64,000 bases of DNA from Collinsella sp. (GTDB lineage: Bacteria; Actinomycetota; Coriobacteriia; Coriobacteriales; Coriobacteriaceae), in assembly GCA_019419505.1 (NCBI GenBank), contig DXZS01000018.1, positions 1-64,000 of the forward strand, given 5' to 3'. The position numbers and the translations under genes were made by a program. Below, in pieces: positions 59,096 through 64,000 of this stretch (position 1 is the first letter of the stretch; each line of letters opens with the position of its first letter). The notes beneath the pieces were generated by a model. That model was not told where the DNA came from and did not search any database. It saw only the letters and a list, made by a program, of their open reading frames with translations.

Positions 59096-59833
59096 TTATT
59101 TTACTGCAAACTCCGGGCTAAATACTACCCTGCCCAGGCGAACGAGCGTAGAGCCCTCCTCAAGGGCAGACTCAAAGTCCTCGCTCATACCGCAGGAAAG
59201 CTCAGGCAGGTTCAAATCGGGATGCGCCGCCTCCAGCTCATCCCTCAGCTCACGAAGCCCCGCAAAGGTGCGGCGTGCCACATCCTTATTCCCCCGGGGC
59301 GCCATAGTCATAAGCCCCTGTACGCAAATTCCCTCAAGTTCTGCAAGCTCACCCGCGGCGGCGCGAATCTCATAGGGTGAAAAGCCTCCCTTCGACTCCT
59401 CACCACTCACATTGACCTCAATGAGCACACGCTGGGGGCCGACGAGCTCGCCTGCCTCAATCTTGCGAACAGCACGGCTCGAGATCGCCTGCGCCAGATG
59501 CAGCGAACCCACCGAGTGAATCAGCTCGGCTGAGCCCAGCACCGCATTGATCTTATTGGTCTGCAGGTTGCCGATCATATCGAAGCGCACCTCGGGCAGC
59601 TCCGGATGCTCCGCCAGACCCGTGAGCTTGCGAACCAGCTCCTGCGGGCGGTTCTCGGCAAAATGGCGATACCCCGCCTGGATGGCGGCAACGGTCTCAT
59701 CGACACCAACGGTCTTGGACACGGCAATGAGGCTCGCGGCGTCGTGGGGACGGCCCGCGCGATCGAGCGCCGCATAAAAACGTTCCAGAATCTGCTCGCG
59801 GCGAGCGCGCATCAAGTCCAAATAGTTATCCAT
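59096..59833 (-). CDS. YggS family pyridoxal phosphate-dependent protein
   Basis: A 245-aa PLP-homeostasis protein with the alanine-racemase N-terminal TIM-barrel fold but no racemase second domain. The PLP lysine is in LIAVSKTVGVDETVAAI; other markers are HFAENRPQELVRKL, FDMIGNLQTNKI, IHSVGSLHLAQAI, VLIEVNVSGEESKGGFSP and SCGMSEDFESALEEGSTLVR, all conserved in YggS/PROSC. The ATG at 59833 follows GGAGG. In Gram-positive genomes it lies beside sepF and yggT, as here. Confidence 0.94.
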   Translation of the reverse strand: MDNYLDLMRARREQILERFYAALDRAGRPHDAASLIAVSKTVGVDETVAAIQAGYRHFAENRPQELVRKLTGLAEHPELPEVRFDMIGNLQTNKINAVLGSAELIHSVGSLHLAQAISSRAVRKIEAGELVGPQRVLIEVNVSGEESKGGFSPYEIRAAAGELAELEGICVQGLMTMAPRGNKDVARRTFAGLRELRDELEAAHPDLNLPELSCGMSEDFESALEEGSTLVRLGRVVFSPEFAVK

Positions 59834-59883
59834 TGCCAATCGCCTCCGCTGACAGCCAAACAAGTAGTCCCATGCTAACGCAA

Positions 59884-59915
59884 GAGCGCGGCCCCGCATG
59901 TGCAAGGCCGCGCTC
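59884..59915. terminator. 10-bp stem hairpin after phoU
   Basis: GAGCGCGGCC (59884-59893) and GGCCGCGCTC (59906-59915) are perfect inverse copies 38 bp past the phoU stop; the T run is weak. Confidence 0.6.
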
Positions 59916-59952
59916 ACTTAGGTATTTACAATCTTTCGACGAACGGGGTTAC

Positions 59953-60810
59953 TTACTCCTCGTCGTCCTCGCCATCGTCCTCATCCTCAAGATGATCGAG
60001 CAGGTAGCGAAGACCCTCGCTGACCTCGTTAACGGGCACCTTGGCAACGTAGCGTGCATCGACGGCGGGCCTCATGATAACACCCTCGCCCGAAGGCACG
60101 CGCATGCTCTCGAGCTCATCCTCATCAGTGCAGGCGATATCACCGGCAGTCATACGCTGTCCGGTCAACAGGAAGGTCAGACGGCAGGCGGCATCGATGG
60201 AAATCGAGGCGATGCGATCGAGATAGCGCGATACCATGATGGCGCGGCGCAGGTCGTCATAGTTGCTGTCGTCGTCCATAAAATCGCCCGTGTCCATGCG
60301 GTTAAAGGTGCGGAAGAACTTCTCGTAGGCGGCGTGCACTGGCTCGTCCTCGACGGCCAAGTTGCAGATGATGGACATGTCGTTGGTGACGAGCGCGGAA
60401 AGCGAAGAGCCCAGCACCTGGTAGACGGCCTCAGCCTCGGCCTCGACCGTGCCGACAAGCTCCTTGGGCAGCGAGATGTCGGCCTTGATCATATGACGCG
60501 TGGCGCGGCAAATCTGGCGAACCTTATCGGTCATGCGCTGCAGGTTAAAGTCGACGTAGATGATCGTCTGCAGCAAGCGGAAGTCGGAGGCGACCGGTGA
60601 CTGCGTGGCAATCAGGTTGTAGCAGACGGCCTCCAGGTTGGCGCAGCGTGCGTCAATCGAAAGCGTGCGCTTCTTGGTCTTGGTGGCGAGCTTGCGGTCG
60701 TCGGTAACATAGGCCCTCACGGCATCGTGGAGGGCCAGATCGACGGCCTCGTAGATGCTCAGCATCTCGTGGCGGGCCTCGATGAGCTGACGGGAAAACA
60801 GTTTGCGCAT
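59953..60810 (-). CDS. phoU: phosphate signalling/transport regulator PhoU
   Basis: A 285-aa all-alpha protein with two PhoU three-helix bundles. It shows RQLIEARHEMLSIYEAVDLA at the N terminus and the second bundle VSRYLDRIASISIDAACRL. The last 45 residues are an acidic tail (DHLEDEDDGEDDEE) not seen in the E. coli protein. PhoU links the Pst transporter to phosphate signalling. The ATG at 60810 follows GAGTGAACC, a weak site. It lies 93 bp downstream of pstB in the usual pst-phoU order; no phoBR genes are in the window. Confidence 0.9.
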   Translation of the reverse strand: MRKLFSRQLIEARHEMLSIYEAVDLALHDAVRAYVTDDRKLATKTKKRTLSIDARCANLEAVCYNLIATQSPVASDFRLLQTIIYVDFNLQRMTDKVRQICRATRHMIKADISLPKELVGTVEAEAEAVYQVLGSSLSALVTNDMSIICNLAVEDEPVHAAYEKFFRTFNRMDTGDFMDDDSNYDDLRRAIMVSRYLDRIASISIDAACRLTFLLTGQRMTAGDIACTDEDELESMRVPSGEGVIMRPAVDARYVAKVPVNEVSEGLRYLLDHLEDEDDGEDDEE

Positions 60811-60902
60811 GGTTCACTCCAATCAGTTGGGTGCGGTCATGCCGCCCGCACAGTGAATACGCACCGGACCAGGTCCGATCGGCTTGGGACTAGTCGCACC
60901 GA

Positions 60903-61706
<804 letters not shown>

Positions 61707-61718
61707 GGGACTCCTTAA

Positions 61719-62624
61719 CTAGCGACGCTTACGCGACAGGAAGCGCGCAAACAGGTTGAAGGCCAAAATGATCACCATCAGCAAGAGCGCAGTGCCGTAG
61801 GCTGCGTTCATGTTGATGCCGTCGTTGGCAAGCAGGTACAGGTGAACGGTCATGGGACGACCGGAATCGAGCGGCGAAATAGGTAGATTGATGGCCTGGC
61901 CCATGGTGTAGAGCACCACGGCGGTCTCGCCGATGGCACGGCCGATGGCAAGGACGATGCCCGTGGCAATGCGGCCAAAGGCCGAAGGAAGCACGATCTT
62001 GGAGACGACCTGCCACTTGGTAGCGCCCAGGCCGTACGCGCCCCAACGGATATAGCGCGGAACGGCGCGAATGGCTTCTTCGGTGGTGCGCATGACGATG
62101 GGAAGCATCAAGAGCGCGAGCGCCAGAGCGGCCGAGACCATCGAAAGGCCCAGGCCCATAGCCTCGACAAACAAGGCGTAGCCAAACAGGCCCATAACGA
62201 TGGAGGGCACCGAGGCCAAAGCGTCAGCAGCGTAGCGAATGAGCTCGACGACCTTGCCCTGCTTGGCGTACTCGGCCAGATAGACGGCTGCCAGCACAGC
62301 GATCGGCGTGCAGATAAGCATGGCGAGCGCCGTCACGTAGACGGTCGAGACGATCGTGGGCCAAATTCCGCCCTCGGCGTTGACGCCCTGGGGCCAACCG
62401 AAGATAAAGTCGAGCGAGATGTGTGGCAGGCCGTTGATGACCACGTAGGCGATGATAGCGACCAGCACCAGCGTGGTGATGTAGGCAGCGGCACGAAACA
62501 CGCCAAGCATGATCTTGTTGGACAGGTCCTTGTTGATGCGGCCCTTCTTGCCGTGGGAAAGGGCACGCTTGATGCGCTCGCGCGACGAGGTCGTATCGAC
62601 CGTCGTGTCAACGGAATCGGACAT
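61719..62624 (-). CDS. pstA: phosphate ABC transporter permease PstA
   Basis: A 301-aa inner-membrane permease with six spans after a 40-residue charged N terminus. The coupling-helix region is MRTTEEAIRAVPRYIRWGAYGLGATKWQVV, conserved in PstA, followed by GRAIGETAVVLYTMG. Start ATG 62624, three bases after pstC, shows tight translational coupling. It forms the channel with PstC. Confidence 0.94.
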   Translation of the reverse strand: MSDSVDTTVDTTSSRERIKRALSHGKKGRINKDLSNKIMLGVFRAAAYITTLVLVAIIAYVVINGLPHISLDFIFGWPQGVNAEGGIWPTIVSTVYVTALAMLICTPIAVLAAVYLAEYAKQGKVVELIRYAADALASVPSIVMGLFGYALFVEAMGLGLSMVSAALALALLMLPIVMRTTEEAIRAVPRYIRWGAYGLGATKWQVVSKIVLPSAFGRIATGIVLAIGRAIGETAVVLYTMGQAINLPISPLDSGRPMTVHLYLLANDGINMNAAYGTALLLMVIILAFNLFARFLSRKRR

Positions 62625-62627
62625 AGC

Positions 62628-63554
62628 CTACCCCCTCTTCTTCTTGGAAATCAGACGGACGATACCCACCAGCGTGGCGGAGATGATAAACAGGACCACA
62701 CCCATGCCGAACAGCGCCGAGCGGTGCAGACCCGAGGAATAGCTCATGTCGAGCGCAATCTGGCTCGTGAGCGTCGAGATGGGGCTCGCAATGCTGTCGG
62801 GAATAACCGGGGCGTTACCTACGACCATGAGCACGGCCATGGTCTCGCCGATGGCACGGCCCATACCCAGCACGATGGCATCAACGATACCCAGCTTCGC
62901 GGCAGGTAGCACGACCTTATAGATGGTCTGCCACTTTGTGGCGCCCATGGCATACGATGCCTCGCGAATGCCCATGGGAATGGAATTGAGAGCATCGATG
63001 GTGAGCGTGGTGATGGTAGGGACGATCATGATGGCGAGCACAAACCACGCCGTCAGCGCACCAAAACCAAGGCCGCCGGTCAATTGTGCGATAAACGGGC
63101 GGATGATGATCATGCCAAAGAAGCCGTAGATGATGGAGGGTATGCCCGCCAGCAGGTCAACGGCGGGGCTGATGAGCTTGCGCACGCGCTTGCTGGCAAT
63201 CTCGACCAGGTAAACGGCCGTACCCACGCCCAGCGGCACGCCCATGGCGAGCGCACCGACGGTCACCAGACCCGAGCCGGCAAGCAGCGACAAGATGCCG
63301 TAGTGGCCCTCGGAAGGCGCCCACGTAAAGCTAAAGAAGTCAGCCAGACCGATGTCAGTAAAGACGGGCAGCGCCGAGTACGTGGTAAAGACAAAAATCA
63401 GGATGACGGTAACGACCGCCAAGAACGCGCAGGCAAAGAAGATCCACTGCAGCGCCTTCTCCTTGATATAGGTACTGCGCGATACGAGCGCCAGCTCGCG
63501 CTTCTTGGGCGTCTGAACATTCTGCTCAGTCTGGGAGTTTTCCTGTGCTTCCAT
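62628..63554 (-). CDS. pstC: phosphate ABC transporter permease PstC
   Basis: A 308-aa permease with six membrane spans. Markers: FTTYSALPVF, LLAGIPSIIYGFFGM, MGIREASYAMGATKWQTIYKV (coupling region) and GRAIGETMAVLMVVGNAP. I chose the ATG at 63554, one base after the pstS stop, with GGGGAG eight bases away; the frame is open three codons further into pstS. It pairs with PstA. Confidence 0.94.
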   Translation of the reverse strand: MEAQENSQTEQNVQTPKKRELALVSRSTYIKEKALQWIFFACAFLAVVTVILIFVFTTYSALPVFTDIGLADFFSFTWAPSEGHYGILSLLAGSGLVTVGALAMGVPLGVGTAVYLVEIASKRVRKLISPAVDLLAGIPSIIYGFFGMIIIRPFIAQLTGGLGFGALTAWFVLAIMIVPTITTLTIDALNSIPMGIREASYAMGATKWQTIYKVVLPAAKLGIVDAIVLGMGRAIGETMAVLMVVGNAPVIPDSIASPISTLTSQIALDMSYSSGLHRSALFGMGVVLFIISATLVGIVRLISKKKRG

Positions 63555-63555
63555 G

Positions 63556-64000
63556 CTACTCACTCCCCTTCTCGTCGTTGGTGACGGGAATAAAGCCCGC
63601 CTCGCGAATCTGCTTGTCCATCTTTTCGGACGTCACATAGTCGATGTAATCCTGCGCCTGCTGCGAAGGCACACCCTTCACAAAGAAGTAAAGGTCGCGC
63701 GAGATGGGATAGCCGCCACTCGCGACCGTCTTCTCGGACGCCTCAACATGATTGACCGAGACGGCCTTGACCGAGGTCTTGGCGTTGAGGCTATCGACGA
63801 AGCCCAGCGAAATGTAGCCGATGGCCCCACGCGAACGAGATACCACGTCGCGCACCTGGCCCGTACCCGAAAGAACAGCCGAGCGGCGATCGAACGGCGT
63901 GCCATCCATCACGATGGTACGGAAGGCCTCGCGCGTACCGGACGCCTCGTCTCGGTTGATGACCTGAATCCTCAGGTCCTCGCCACCGACCTCTTTCCAA
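63556..64000 (-). CDS. pstS: phosphate ABC transporter substrate-binding protein PstS, N-terminal part outside window
   Basis: The C-terminal 147 residues of a phosphate-binding protein; the gene continues past the right edge. The phosphate-contact segment reads INRDEASGTREAFRTIV, with the Ser-Gly-Thr loop typical of PstS. GAIGYISLGFVDSL and YPISRDLYFFVKG follow, then the terminal helix SEKMDKQIREAGFIPV. The signal or lipobox lies outside the view. First gene of the visible pst operon, one base before pstC. Confidence 0.93.
   Translation of the reverse strand, partial: WKEVGGEDLRIQVINRDEASGTREAFRTIVMDGTPFDRRSAVLSGTGQVRDVVSRSRGAIGYISLGFVDSLNAKTSVKAVSVNHVEASEKTVASGGYPISRDLYFFVKGVPSQQAQDYIDYVTSEKMDKQIREAGFIPVTNDEKGSE

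Overview
The window looks like chromosome of a Collinsella-type member of the Coriobacteriia (Actinomycetota): GC-rich, dense, anaerobe gene content (double-cubane/2-hydroxyacyl-CoA dehydratase-type proteins, selenium and molybdenum genes), and DivIVA, SepF, YggT and YggS side by side as in Gram-positive division clusters. The genus is inferred from gene content, codon use and intergenic repeats; there is no 16S gene here.

Layout. 0-8.3 kb (minus): a partial tRNA-Pro, a BrnQ amino-acid carrier, then a selenium block (selD with an in-frame UGA, yedF, a DUF3343 gene, a NifS-like aminotransferase) preceded by an ATP-dependent activator and two double-cubane/HgdB-type reductases. 8.7-14.2 kb: molybdate uptake (modA, modB, modC) and molybdopterin genes (mog, moeA). 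14.4-25.4 kb: housekeeping and accessory genes: a CLC antiporter with fluoride-type motifs, a lipid kinase, a GGQ hydrolase, xpt, an MFS pump, an O-acetylhomoserine sulfhydrylase, YigZ, RNase P RNA, ribosomal protein S1 and a HAD phosphatase.

25.4-34.9 kb is the odd part. It holds a DeoR regulator with an N-terminal frameshift, an isomerase-PTS fusion ORF whose 5' end abuts a truncated wecA/tagO fragment, intact trpS, a truncated Cof-type HAD gene joined to the tail of an Arc-like ribbon-helix-helix gene, and a set of XRE-plus-membrane regulators. Two of these share an exact 441-bp direct repeat, and one copy sits in a chimeric, out-of-frame gene. Rearrangement (or assembly error) has clearly acted here.

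34.9-51.8 kb: cysteine desulfidase, rpiB, ndk, argH, argG (preceded by an arginine-rich leader peptide and a terminator hairpin that look like an attenuator), polA, an M18 aminopeptidase, yaaA, a TPP riboswitch with thiC, thiD and an SGNH hydrolase. 51.9-64 kb: a PARG-like macrodomain protein, a BI-1 protein, a Pit phosphate transporter with its DUF47 partner, a nitroreductase, division genes (divIVA, yggT, sepF, yggS), and phoU-pstBACS running off the right edge.

Two kinds of intergenic structure recur: about 100-nt folded elements (four copies) and long perfect inverted repeats or terminators. The most testable regulatory proposals are the argG attenuator, the selD UGA with its hairpins, and the TPP riboswitch on thiC.
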